Shown piece by piece: positions 23,460 to 34,708 of a DNA stretch of 64,000 bases. The stretch spans positions 138,719 to 202,718 of the forward strand of contig CP137668.1 in NCBI GenBank assembly GCA_037976565.1. Reading direction: 5' to 3'. The notes below the pieces were generated by a model. It ran no database searches. It was not told the DNA's origin and was given only the letters and a program-made list of their open reading frames with translations. Every line of letters starts with the position of its first letter. Within the stretch, counting starts at the first letter, position 1. Made by a program: the position numbers and the translations under genes. This DNA comes from Mesocentrotus franciscanus. Lineage: Eukaryota; Echinodermata; Echinoidea; Camarodonta; Strongylocentrotidae.

Positions 23460-23749
23460 TCACACAACAACTAAATACCATAACACCAAAAATAACAACA
23501 GGGGAGAATTGAACCTGGGTATACTATATAGGGTTGGAACCACTGGTAAGTGGTGTATGAAATACATGCATTAACAATAAATGTAAATGTTTTGGTACAT
23601 GAATATATCTTTCTGAATGGATGTTAATGCTAAAAAAGTTTTTAAATAGGCTATTGCTGAAAAAGTTCAGAGTTGGGTTGACAGCTGTCCATATATATAT
23701 AAGTCAGTGTTTATGTCCTTTCGTTGGTTAGCTACATGTATACTATACA

Positions 23750-24658
23750 TTAGCTTAGTGTGTTTAGGTCAGACAGACTCTTGATAATTTTTTTGTACAA
23801 TCGGCCATCATCCTGTTTTATCATAGCAAAAACACGGCCTTCTGTGGTCCATGATGTCGAGACTCGAGGATGACGTGATGTCCGAGTTAGGAGATCAAGA
23901 TTTTTCTTCGAAAGATCTTCCACTACCACAATGCCAGACCCTTTCAGTCTTCTGCGATTTTTTACCATTTGAAATTTGGATCCATGTGAAACAAATTTGA
24001 CAATAATTGGTGGTGGGCGCAAATTGGAAGGGTTGTTACTTGGGTGGGATTTATCTTGTGAGAAACGAGGTGGGATCCGGTGTGAACGATCAATGCATTC
24101 AGGCTTAAGATCAACTCCAATTCGCTTGGCAATGTCAATCGCAACCTGGTTGGTGTCCTCTCCAGGGGATGACTTCACTCCAAGGAGCCGTATGCTGTTG
24201 CGTCTCGAGTACTGGTCGATATGGTCTAGCCTGGCTTCTAGATCCTTTAGCTGAGCTGTAGTGGTTTCCAACGTAGCTTCAACTCCAAGTAACTGGTGGA
24301 GCTTCGTATCAATGGTAACCTCCAGGTCGTGTAGTGTGCCAAGCTTCTCATCCAAGATGTTACTGATTTTACGACGTTCAGCCTCCATGGTAGTGGTAAT
24401 CTTTACTTGAAGAATTTCACTAAATGACTGCCGTTCCTTCACTATGGCAGTCTCGACTGCCTTTTCCACAATTGACTGTAAGTGATCCCAGCCCTGATCA
24501 GGACTGAGGTTGTCGTCACATAAGCGAGAAGATAACGGGGTAGCTAAACTACCTTTCCCAACATTAGAAGAGGGTGGAGTGTGTGGACTACTTTTCCCCA
24601 GCAGCGATGAAGAGTCTGATTTTAGACGTGGACGAAGAGCTCTTTTTTTACCCGACAT
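23750..24658 (-). CDS. LINE ORF1, RNA-binding coiled-coil protein
   Basis: 302 residues, intact. The N-terminus is Ser/Pro/Lys-rich, followed by a heptad-like helical stretch (about 70-150) suited to oligomerisation, then RRNSIRLLGV, CIDRSHRIPPR and PPPIIVKFVS, motifs seen in ORF1 proteins of L1/CR1/Jockey-type elements, and a basic C-terminus. By family it coats element RNA and assists target-primed reverse transcription. It lies about 290 bp upstream of ORF2. Confidence 0.8.
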   Translation of the reverse strand: MSGKKRALRPRLKSDSSSLLGKSSPHTPPSSNVGKGSLATPLSSRLCDDNLSPDQGWDHLQSIVEKAVETAIVKERQSFSEILQVKITTTMEAERRKISNILDEKLGTLHDLEVTIDTKLHQLLGVEATLETTTAQLKDLEARLDHIDQYSRRNSIRLLGVKSSPGEDTNQVAIDIAKRIGVDLKPECIDRSHRIPPRFSQDKSHPSNNPSNLRPPPIIVKFVSHGSKFQMVKNRRRLKGSGIVVVEDLSKKNLDLLTRTSRHPRVSTSWTTEGRVFAMIKQDDGRLYKKIIKSLSDLNTLS

Positions 24659-25380
24659 ATCGACTGATTTTGTAGTAGTACAGAGCAGCAGTTTAAAAGT
24701 ACACAGGTAGGAGTAGGACTGGAGTAGAGTTCAATACTACTTTACTACAATACTAGACTGACGATATGATAAAATTAGGTGATGAGTTTTCACCAGCAAA
24801 AATTAACACAGGTGGGACTGTTGCAGTGGGACTGAAGTAAATGTCTAAAGAGTGCAGACAAGTATCAATATCAAAAGTATTATCACTATACCAGAGGTTC
24901 CCACACAAGGCACTGTAACATCTGCTTACTATAAGTCACGAATGAAACTTGTGTTGTAGACTTCTTCTAGTTCTAACAAAAGACAGACTTTACCAGCACA
25001 AAACGTACATAGGTGGGACCGAAGTAAGAATTGATACTTGCTGTGCAAATATAATGTCAAATATTCATCAGCATTAAGTACAAAATCACATTACCAGTGG
25101 TTCCTGGGTGTTCTCAGGTGTCTCTAAAACATGATTGTCCAGATAAGGCAAATGATTAGTGAAGTTTAACAGACAATTTCATCACAAATGTCCAGGGCAT
25201 TCTGATCGTGTTTCGTATCGTATCGTATCAAAAAACAAGGTTAACTTTAAGAAATCTATTTTTATTCCTTGGCCTTTCAACACAGCCATACCTTTAATAA
25301 AGAGGTGGTAACACACTTACAGGACTATAATGAGTTTATTTTATGAACAATCCTGCCCCACTGTACATGTAGACCAGAAT

Positions 25381-25800
25381 ATGGCCGATTATTTTTTTTT
25401 TTAAATCTCCACGGCCACCAACCCAATGAGGTCTCCATCTACTGACTCTACTCGCTGTTAGCAGAAACACCAGGCGAAACACAGCATACAGTATGTACTT
25501 GTACCATCAAAATTTTTATGGAATCAGGGATCATGCCATCTTCGGCTTGCAGGAGGTAGGGGTCTAGGGGATGAGAGGGATTGCGATCTCGAAATAAAGT
25601 ACATGTAACACCGGCCAGATTCTGGACATCCATTACTGCTGCAGAAATTTGCTCCAAGAATTTTTTTTTTTTTTTAAACTGATACTGTACAGGTGTACAT
25701 GTAAATTAACAACATTGTTTATATTGCAGTCCCTCATGAAAAGTTGCCTCTTTTACAACTAATTTTGCATTCTTTTTTTTTTAATAATTTTTTTGGACAT
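25381..25800. other. Intron sequence with poly-T runs, no gene
   Basis: Poly-T runs at 25390, 25661 and 25772 and an unremarkable open stretch at 25448-25657. No motif was recognised. Confidence 0.5.
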
Positions 25801-25869
25801 TGTGCTGGTAGTCATGATTTTATTAAATTTGTATTAAATCTCTGTAATATGATTCTTATAATAACAGCA

Positions 25870-25978
25870 AGAAATCAAGGTGTGGTGTCAGTCTATTATT
25901 TCCAGTGATGTGTAATCCATACTGATCAAGGTGTGGCGTCAGTACATTATTTCCAGTGAAGTGTAATCCATACTGGAA
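25870..25978. repeat. Tandem duplication, ~53-bp unit, two copies
   Basis: ATCAAGGTGTGG(T/C)GTCAGT followed by ATTATTTCCAGTGA(T/A)GTGTAAT occurs twice in direct tandem. Confidence 0.8.
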
Positions 25979-26074
25979 GTTTTGATGTAAATCAGCAAAC
26001 TAATAGCCAAGAGGACGGATCTTCAAACTGTAATTCACAACTTTTTGTAGGGTGTTAAAGTGTAAAGGTAGTGC

Positions 26075-26762
26075 TTAAAGATGAAGTTGAGTTCAGGTCA
26101 TGCGATTGCATTGTGAAAGAAATGGTGTGGAATCGATCAGAAAAAGTTGATCATGTAGCATACATGTAAGTCGTCGCACGGGTGGCAGAAGGGTGTTAGC
26201 GCGCGCGCGACCTGAAAACTTATTTTCGAATTATTCGCATTTAAAGGCTTGTTTTATATTTAAACTGCTTTCCGTCCCGAAAATTGGTTTAAAATTTAAA
26301 AGACTAATAGAAATGTCATAGTAGAACATGGCCACAAAATCTTTTCAGAAATAATTCAGTTTTATAAAAGTTTGTGGCGATTTAGTGCTAACGCCCTTCT
26401 GCTTTGCGTTTCATTTTTGACCTGAAATTCGAGCTAACGCCCTTCTGCCACCCAGGCGACGAAGTATTGGTGTGTACTGCAAGGTTCTGGAGTCATTAAA
26501 ATGATAAGAAATTTGCCCAGTCTTGGTAAAGTAACAAGCACTGTACACAGAAAGATGTACATGTATGGGACTACACAAACATGGGGCATAAAAATCCGGC
26601 ATTGTTTTTAAGCTGTTACTTGTCATATTTACATGTAGAATATGAAGGCATTTTAAAGAGCCATCCTTTTCTGGGAACATTTGTTATCTGATGTTCTTCC
26701 ACACTTGCATAATAACAATGATAACGCTCACAAAATATTTTTCACCTCTCCCCAGAAAATAC
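26075..26762 (-). mobile_element. MITE family A, diverged subfamily, copy 3, interrupted by another MITE
   Basis: This is an inverted counterpart of 16876-17268: TTAAAGATGAAGTTGAGTTC at one end, the conserved TACTGCAAGGTTCTGGAGTC block, and at the other end TTTTTCACCTCTCCCCAGAAA. The sequence between 26172 and 26461 is foreign (next entry). Confidence 0.75.
26172..26461. mobile_element. 290-bp MITE nested in a family A copy, 4-bp duplication AAGT
   Basis: The ends CGTCGCACGGGTGGCAGAAG and its approximate complement CTTCTGCCACCCAGGCGACG are inverted and continue into GGGTGTTAGC/GCTAACGCCC. AAGT lies on both sides (26168-26171, 26462-26465), while uninterrupted family A copies have a single AAGT at the same point (CATATAAGTATTGGTG near 51870), which proves the insertion. 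The right end has a second GCTAACGCCCTTCTGC about 40 bp inside. There is no coding capacity. Confidence 0.85.
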
Positions 26763-26824
26763 ACATACACCAATCCAAAAATTTGACTTTTTAAAATACA
26801 GGTATGTGTTGAAAACCATTCCAA

Positions 26825-26910
26825 ATGTGATGGGAAGTAAGGCTGGAGTACTCGCACTGTTGACAACTACTCGAGTACGATTTCTCGTACTCGAATACAC
26901 GGCCACCATT
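26825..26910. repeat. Dispersed repeat with GAGTACTCGCACTGTTGACAAC
   Basis: GAGTACTCGCACTGTTGAC, then ACTACT(C)G and ACTCGAATAC, ending GCC(A/G)CCATT, is shared with 30640-30715. It is probably two ends or fragments of one element family; the rest was not delimited. Confidence 0.55.
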
Positions 26911-27051
26911 TTGGAATTCATACGATGATTCTTTATAAGACGTTTCTTTATAGAGTTTCGGGATAAATAATTGTGTGTGTGGACACGCTGTGAGTGTCAG
27001 ACTGACTGGGCTCTCTCTCAATAGTTTACTTGTATCAAATAGTCATTGTGT

Positions 27052-27112
27052 TGTGTGAAGGAGGCCTGGTGTGAAGGAGGCCTGGTGTGAAGGAGGCCTG
27101 GTGTGAAGGATA
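27052..27112. repeat. Tandem 16-bp repeat GTGTGAAGGAGGCCTG
   Basis: Three full copies and one partial copy in direct tandem. Confidence 0.9.
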
Positions 27113-27667
27113 GATTCAATCCAAGAGTCAAGTCTGAAAATCTTGGTTCCTTTTGTTGTCTATTTGGTGAAGTATGGATGCTAGTATTTCAACATTATAA
27201 TTATTTTGTATCAAACACTAACAGTTGTAGGTGCCCAAAAATAAAATCAAAGTCAGACCCCCCAAATTTTGAAGCTTTTACAAAGGGCTCATGCATACAC
27301 ACTGTATTAAGTTCATCTGGACCCCCTCCCTTTCCAAAAATGGTAAGTGTGGAGCCCTGCATGTAGGCTACATGTACATCTAGGCCTATGTGGAACTCTT
27401 TAACCCTAAGAAGTTCTGTTAAATAAATAACTTTTCCAACCTAAGAATTGATACCAAATAATTTCATTTTTCACTCAAAAAATTAAAATGTATATGAAAT
27501 GAACCACTGTGAATGAAAATCCTAAATTTAACGAAAAAGGTGTGAATTTGTACACGAAAATAGAGATTACATGTACATGTATATACATATATTTTACATC
27601 GCATTGCCAATATAGAGTCTGACTGTAATGATTACATACAATTTAATTGTTCTCATTTGTGAACAGC

Positions 27668-28192
27668 CCAGAATTCTTCATTTACATTTACATTGGTAGT
27701 GGACTCTACATTTACATTGGTAGTGGACTCTACATTTACATTGGTAGTGGACTTTACATTTACATTGGTAGTGGACTTTACATTTACATTGGTAGTGGAC
27801 TCTTCATTTACATTGGTAGTGGACTCTACATTTACATTGGTAGTGGACTCTACATTTACATTGGTAGTGGACTCTACATTTACATTGGTAGTGGACTCTA
27901 CATTTACATTGGTAGTGGACTCTACATTTACATTGGTAGTGGACTCTACATTTACATTGGTAGTGAACTCAACATTTACATTGGTAGTGAACTCAACATT
28001 TACATTGGTAGTGGACTCTTCATTTACATTGGTAGTGGACTCTACATTTACATTGGTAGTGGACTCTACATTTACATTGGTAGTGGACTCTACATTTACA
28101 TTGGTAGTGGACTCTACATTTACATTGGTAGTGGACTCTACATTTACATTGGTAGTGAACTCAACATTTATATTGGTAGTGGACTTTTCTTA
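27668..28192. repeat. 24-bp minisatellite, ~22 copies
   Basis: The unit is TCTACATTTACATTGGTA plus GTGGAC, with variants TTTACA, TCTTCA and TCAACA at the start and GTGAAC at the end. Variants sit in ordered blocks: pairs of TTTACA or TCAACA units are followed by one TCTTCA unit and then runs of TCTACA. Because 24 is a multiple of three, two frames stay open as 8-residue repeats (STFTLVVD or LYIYIGSG); I do not regard either as a gene. Confidence 0.95.
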
Positions 28193-28813
28193 AATTCCTA
28201 AAATTATGGATCAAAAGATATTATTTTTTTAAAAAGGTAATTAAAAGATGACACTGAACTACTATGGGTTAATGAAAGTGACATTCCTCAAACTACCCCA
28301 TCCATACATGACTGTATAACATGTGCTCCAGTGATAATTGCTTCGCTATCAATTACCTACACTAACTGAATTCATAACTGAATTCATAACTACTGTACAA
28401 CCCTGGACCAAACACTATAAATAAGGATACCTGACCTTAACCATAACCATAACCCTATGCAACCCTACATAACCCTACATACATGTAAAGCATGGTCAGT
28501 GGAAGACAGCGAGATAGTTCAGTTAATTCCCACATGTGAAAGGGTACAAAACACTGCTGTTTGATTTTAAGTCATGGTTTAAATATCATATGTGTGTGTG
28601 GTCAGGGAGGTGTACATGTATGTGAATTGGCCTTATAATACATGTACAGCAGTTGGATTAAGAGTTACTTACATGTATATTGTAAATGCCTCTCTCCTTG
28701 CTCATTACTCAGCTCAATAGTATTAGCTTTCTACCGTAATCATTCTTAAGGTCATTTACAAGTTTTGAACATAAAGTATATATACTGTATGAAAGAATCA
28801 TTTTTTTTACATG

Positions 28814-29148
28814 AGGCCTGTCCTCATCAGACCGAAGTTGCAAAATAACCCGCTATTTTCAGACTTGGGATATTTTCCCGAAACTCGAAATTGCGTCTTC
28901 ACCAGACTACCAGACCAATACGCTCATCAAAAACTAGCTCGAACAGGCACAAATTAGCCCGCTATTTGGGAAATTTGGCCTATTTTGGAAACAAGACAGG
29001 ATTTCTCTGGATATTTTCTCAACCAAATAGCCCACTAATTGCAACTGCAGGCTAATGAAGACGCAAATTAGCTGGCTAATTTGAGATCGGGCTACGGTAG
29101 TTAAAATAGCAGGTTATTTTGTAACTTCAGTCTGATGAAGACAGGCCT
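28814..29148. mobile_element. MITE family B (CTTCATCAG elements), copy 1
   Basis: The ends AGGCCTGTCCTCATCAGACC and TCTGATGAAGACAGGCCT are inverted, with inner pairs around AAATAACCCGCTATTTT. The motif TCTTCA(C/T)CAG or its complement recurs inside (GCGTCTTCACCAGAC; TAATGAAGACGCAAATTAG). Related copies lie at 63107-63453 and 63668-64000. Confidence 0.85.
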
Positions 29149-30021
29149 ACTGTGAGAAACTCTTTTCTGCCTTTACCTTTACCAGTAGTTCCAGATTGGT
29201 AGATTACCTTTAAGAGTTTGGCTCTGAGTTGGAACTTCGGATTAACTTCAAGCTCTTTTTTTTTTCTGGGACAATTGTCTGCCACTAACTCAAGTGGAAA
29301 TTTGGTATTGATTTTTCCCATGGAGCAGAGACCCTGTCTATCTTGACTGTATGCTTCATTACACCTTGGTGAAGCTAGTGTTCAAAGGGAAGTCTTTTGT
29401 AGGTTTTGTTAAGGAATTAAAAGCTTTGATATGATATTAAAGACTGTTGCTAAACTGGTCAGTGACTATGCCTTTTTTTGTATTGTATACAATGTACTAG
29501 GCCAGGGTGTGTAAGCAGGGAGTTGGGAGGGACTCCCTGGTGTAAGGCTGCCTCACAAGACATGATAATACTAGTTGTGCAAGACACTGCCATGCTGTCT
29601 AACATTTAACAATTACATGTCTATTTTAGATATAACTTTACATCATTTATGGATATTTTACTGCATTCAATGCAATTGGCATGTACATGTACACACATAT
29701 ACATGTACATGTAGGCCTACACCATTATGTCAATACATGTCACATCTACCTTTCCAAGAAAAATTCTTGTCTAGAATAAAGCAATTTTGTTTAACATTTC
29801 GATTTGGTTAATGAAATAGTTCTTTGTATATCAGCATGGATGTAGACTTTGTACATCTACAACATGTACATGTTGAAATCCAGTACAAACGGAATGATGA
29901 AATGTAGCATACGATGTAGCCTATTTCATGTACATTGGACCCATTTTATCTGCAATCTGAGTGTAATGTGCTAAGATTAGAATTGATCTTTCATACAAAT
30001 GATGATTCATGTACATATCTA

Positions 30022-30598
30022 TACCGTAAATCTCCGTGTATAAGGCGCACTTTTTTGCCGCCGAAAAAATTTGAAAGTCGGGGGTGCGTCTTATACACGG
30101 GTACAAAAAAAAAAAAAAAAATTTTTTTTTTTTAAGTTACGATTTAAGCCCCTCCACCTGGCACTATGTCTGGCAATGTCTCCCAGCTCAGTAATCGGTG
30201 GGTTGACTCACCACTCAGAAACTAGAACAACACTCAAATTTGTCTGTCATCTTGGTTTGAAAGTAATCTCTCTAATAGATCTCAATATGTAGTTTATAAT
30301 AATAATTCCTCCAAATTACACATGGCATACCACAAGGTCCTATCCTAGGTCCTCTACTGTTTTTAATTTACATTAATGGTCTTACACATTCTTCTAAAAA
30401 AGCCTTCAACTGCACCTCGCAGTTAAATGAAAGTCCTTTCCCGCATGGGTTTTTTAACACAGATCTGGCTTGCTGCTGACAGAGTCAGAGTCGGCAAAAA
30501 AAAAAAAAAAACAATTTTTTTTTTTTTTTTTTTTTTAATCTCAAAAATAGGGGTGCGCCTTATACACAGGTGCGCCTTATACACGGAGATTTACGGTA
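30022..30598. mobile_element. Terminal-inverted-repeat element carrying a reverse-transcriptase fragment
   Basis: The ends TACCGTAAATCTCCGTGTAT and its complement are perfectly inverted for about 29 bp; long A and T runs (30105-30131, 30497-30537) flank the middle. A TA target duplication is possible. The interior holds, on the plus strand at about 30305-30405, a frame reading THGIPQGPILGPLLFLIYING, the reverse-transcriptase motif of a Jockey-group LINE unlike the intronic LINE at 19.9-25.1 kb in detail. No transposase is present. Confidence 0.85.
30305..30405 (+). pseudogene. LINE reverse-transcriptase fragment
   Basis: About 34 codons with GIPQGPILGPLLFLIYING, the segment between the SKAFD-type motif and the FADD motif of non-LTR reverse transcriptases. 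It is a short remnant bounded by non-matching sequence inside the inverted-repeat element. Confidence 0.8.
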
Positions 30599-30639
30599 TA
30601 TCAGCATGATATTATCTTGATTTGATATATGAATGTTAA

Positions 30640-30720
30640 GGCTGCGACGAGTACTCAAATACTTGAGTACTCGCACTGTTGACAACTACTTGTACTCGAA
30701 TACTTGGCCGCCATTCCCCC
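30640..30720. repeat. Dispersed repeat with GAGTACTCGCACTGTTGACAAC, second copy
   Basis: It shares about 60 bp with 26825-26910. Here it is preceded by CGAGTACTCAAATACTTGAG, a short palindrome. Confidence 0.55.
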
Positions 30721-31999
30721 ACCCGTTCACCTGGCACTGTCCAAGCCGACGGTCACCCGTGTATTTGAGTATTTGTGGGTAAGGCTGGGAGTGTACTCAA
30801 GTACCTCATTACACGCTTACATGTATGCACAGCCTTAATGAATGTACATTTGTACATGTTGGCCTAAATGTAAATGTATAGTGTATACATGTACCTTCTA
30901 CTGAATTGCTGTTTCACAAACAACATGTATATGCAAGAACATTAGAATAATGATAATACTCAATATTTTACAGCGCACATACAGTACACCTGTACACACA
31001 TGTACTGTACATGTATCCACCATGCTATCGTATGATGGTAGCATGTATGGTATGACTGTACTACATTTCTGTACATGTAGATTGTTCTTCCTTTCACACC
31101 AATCCACATATGATCACTAGTTCAAATTTAATGTGACAATTGCCTGTGGAACGCAAACCTGTCTGGAATTTTGATTAATGCTGTCAGTAATTTCATTACA
31201 GAGAACACAACAGGTTCTGCTAGTACGTATAGAATTGATTTTTTTTCTTCTTGTCATCTTATCCCTCTGGCACACCATATGACATCCTCCCACAATGTCC
31301 CCAAGCCTGTCCCTCTTCATGTCCCGCCTGAAAGCTAGTTTGGAGCTCTGGCTGTACATGTAATTATATTTGAAAGATACTGGCTTAAAGTAATTGTTTA
31401 TCATGCAGTACTGTACATGAGCTGGATTGTTTACATGTAGATTGATCAGCAAATTATGCATGAACTGAACTGAACTGGAAATCTCATTCACTGAAAGTAG
31501 GCCTACAGTATGTTGCAAAATATTTACTGTATTTTCAGCTGAATTATGCCTAAGTTTCTTTTATTTTCTGTTTTTGGTAAATTATACTGTTCATTTGTGA
31601 CCAGGCATCACAAAACCAACAAAAGTTGCATGGCATGATTTTCATTTTTAAAGAGCCCAATAAAGCTGTATTTGGTCAGGATGGCAACATTTTAGTTCTC
31701 AGAATTTTCCTATAAAAGAGTACGGTACACTTTCTTCTACATGTACATACATCTACCAGTATGTAATTTTCACAACTTGGAAGCACTAAACATCTGAACG
31801 TTGTATTTTGGCAGTATTTTGTAGACCTAGAGTTCTCCTTTAACGTTGAAATAGAGTAAGCTGTTGTATTACGACCCAGACAAAACAATAAACAGGATGT
31901 GCTTAATTAGTGTGCCAAGTTTTACAACAATGTTTTAATCCCTTCACATACATGTAAATTTCTATAGAGTTCTAATCCTCCTTTTGTTCACATTGATGT

Positions 32000-32160
32000 G
32001 TTTATCATATGTATTTTAATTTGTAGGATTATTTGCCCTTTTTTGTTTTGTTTAATATGTAATTGTTTATGCAGTTTATTCTGTTTGTTATAGTGCTGAG
32101 AGACTTTAGTGTTAAGCGCTTTATACATGTAAGCAACGTTGTTATTATTATATTATTGAG
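32000..32160 (+). repeat. Retroelement 3' end, GCGCTTTATA...(ATT)n
   Basis: TTAAGCGCTTTATACATGTAAGCAACG followed by TTATTATTATATTATT is the common 3' terminus of CR1/L2-type LINEs and the SINEs that borrow it. Confidence 0.5.
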
Positions 32161-34708
32161 AGTGCTTATTAGACTACAGACTCTAAATGCATTGTACTAA
32201 TATTATTTCATTGAAGTGCTGGTACTGCATATTCTTCTCTTGAAAAAGTCAAACCTAAAATACAAGACTTTCATTGTGCAAATGGAAGAGGCTAGAGTAT
32301 ACAGTATGTACATTTATAACAGTGTACTGTAGCAATGTTATCTGAATGCTTTTTGACCCAGCTATGTATTTATTCATGCAAAAGCGTGTATATAAACTTA
32401 GGCCTCTACATGAAGAGCGTGCACGTATGTAAATGTAGTACTGTCTGTACGTACAACCATGTAGTTGAGACTGTATTGCTCCCTGCTTCAAGCATCTGTA
32501 TACTCAATTTAAATTAAGGCTTGAAATTGTCGTACCGTGATTGCTCCCCCAAGTAATGCTGGGATGTGCCCTCAGCAGCCGATGAAGAAGCCAACAACAA
32601 AGCCCTTGAAACAAGAATAAACTGTTCATCCTTCTCATTCACATGCCTTTGTCATTAACAGAGTTCACCCCAAGGCCATTGTAATACAGTCAATGGCTTC
32701 ATGGTATCTCCTGCTTACCTTCTTTCAAGAGTTCAAACATCACTACATGTACATGTGGGTTAGGTTTGATCATAAAATCTGTTTATTATAATTTTTTTAT
32801 TATGTAAAAATATGAATTGTTTACTGCATTTTGAACTTTGAAGACAGCTGTAAAAGAGGACTCCAAACTCATTGTTTACAGTCTGAAAGCCACTAATTCA
32901 TGTACATTTACATCTAAATTTATATCTACCTGTAGGCATACATTTACATTTGTAGTTTCCAAAGAGATAAGGACAGTTCTTGCTGCATGGTGCTTAGACT
33001 TTATTCACGTCCAAATAGTGTTGTGTCTGACCTGCTTGGCCAATGGAACCGATCTGGGAAGAAACTTGATGACCTTTCCAAATGTTACTGTATCGTCTGA
33101 ACCAGAAGCTGTGTTATAGCAATGAGATTCACCAGACATAATCCAGCTAAAAGCGTGCTGAAATCCTCCAAGCACTCCCTCAAGCTATCATTCGCTGTTT
33201 TCATTAGACGATGTCCATTAAAAAGGCAGTATCAGCTCATAAAATGGACAATGAAACAACATCAGTCCAGACTGTTATTGGATGGAACATTAGCCTGGAG
33301 GTAACCTCAAACAAAATGTCTAAAATTAATATCCACGGACAGCCCCTCTCAAAGAGCTCAAACTTCCAGTTTTCATGAAGGTCTTATTTTAATGACTTTC
33401 AAATTGTTGTAAGGTCACAAATTGAACAACATACAATGAGCTAGCTATGCACATACTGTACATGTACCACTGCAATTGAAAATAGCCTGGGTGAATTATG
33501 GCAAAATAACGGAAGATATCCTTTACAAATGTCTATGTCTCTGTGATCTGTGAAATAATATGTATGCAAATCTTTTTCACAGGTCTCTCATTTGTGTGAA
33601 TATGAATTTTGAGAAGAAAAAGAATATCAGCATTTGATACATTTAGGCCTTCAAGTACATGTAGATTGAGCTAAAAAAAATTCGATTCTAAAAGAATCCC
33701 ACAAAGCTATATATGAATTGAGTGGCATCTGTAAAATAATTATGAAGACAAATTTATAATTGCTGAGTAGCAAAAAAGACAAGAACTTTAAAAATGTGAG
33801 GTAGGCTTATGCGATGTACATGTACATGTACATTGTCTGCCTGGCTTACCTGCATAATTGCCCCATGTGTAGGCCTGTACATACATTGTATATGAATTCA
33901 TGCTGGCAACCTACAGAGTATGTGGTTTTCAACAGGTTTTTGCTATTTTGTATACATTTGGCTGGCATTAACTCTACCACAGCATATGAAAGAAAGGTGC
34001 TCCATAACAAATGACATTGATTTTTATTTTTTAATATATTTTCTTGAAAAGAAGCTCCAGAATGAGTATTCAGAAGTAAGATTAGCCGAGGTGGGGTACA
34101 CATCAACAGGCGGTCTACAGATATATACATTTACATACAATGTACATTTAATAGATTAACATGAATGCCTACATGTACATGTACAAGTTTGTTCATAAAT
34201 TTCCAAATTATTTCAAAGTGAAACAAACAAAAAATTCTGCAAACAATCTTAAAGTTTCATCCATCTGGGTTCTCAGATTTATGTGAGGATGACATGTTTC
34301 CTAGCAACCAGGTAATCAATTATTCACCATAGAGACTGCATTCCATTGTGTAGCAGGTCAAACACAGTTCAATCTACATTGTACCAGTCTAGTCTTCACA
34401 GGACATACTGCTGACAGACATACACCTGTACATGTAATACAAGGTAGACATTGTACATGTTATTATCGGGATTACTTTGTATTCATCTTAAATCATTTAC
34501 AGTATTCTACATGAATAATATTTTTTAATGTTGGCTGACGCATACTTTACATACATGTATATGTATATGTAGCACTTTGATGCACTCTTACAAGATTGCA
34601 GAGATTGGTAATAGATTACATGTACATGTACATTGTACAGGCCTACAACATACATGTACAGTACATGTAGCCTACTATGAATACTACCAGTAAAGTCTAC
34701 ATGCTTGT

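Larger units (their letters stand above)
19945..25140 (-). mobile_element. Non-LTR retrotransposon (LINE), CR1/Jockey group, antisense in EXT1 intron 1
   Basis: On the minus strand the order is a 5' UTR with two imperfect ~220-bp repeats (about 25140-24780, each with a CCCACCT-type block, the complement of AGGTGGGAC, and CTTCAGTCC-like block), ORF1, ORF2 with endonuclease and reverse transcriptase, and a 3' UTR ending in AATAAATAAATACAATAC plus an (ATACAA)-like tail at about 19945. Such short tandem tails are typical of CR1/L2-type elements. ORF1 is intact; ORF2 has about five one-base frameshifts, so the copy looks inactive as assembled. Exact ends and target duplication could not be set. 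Confidence 0.85.

Noticed and set aside
27647..28201. Long open frames of 8-residue repeats
   Set aside because: They are the 24-bp minisatellite read in two frames; a period divisible by three keeps frames open without selection.
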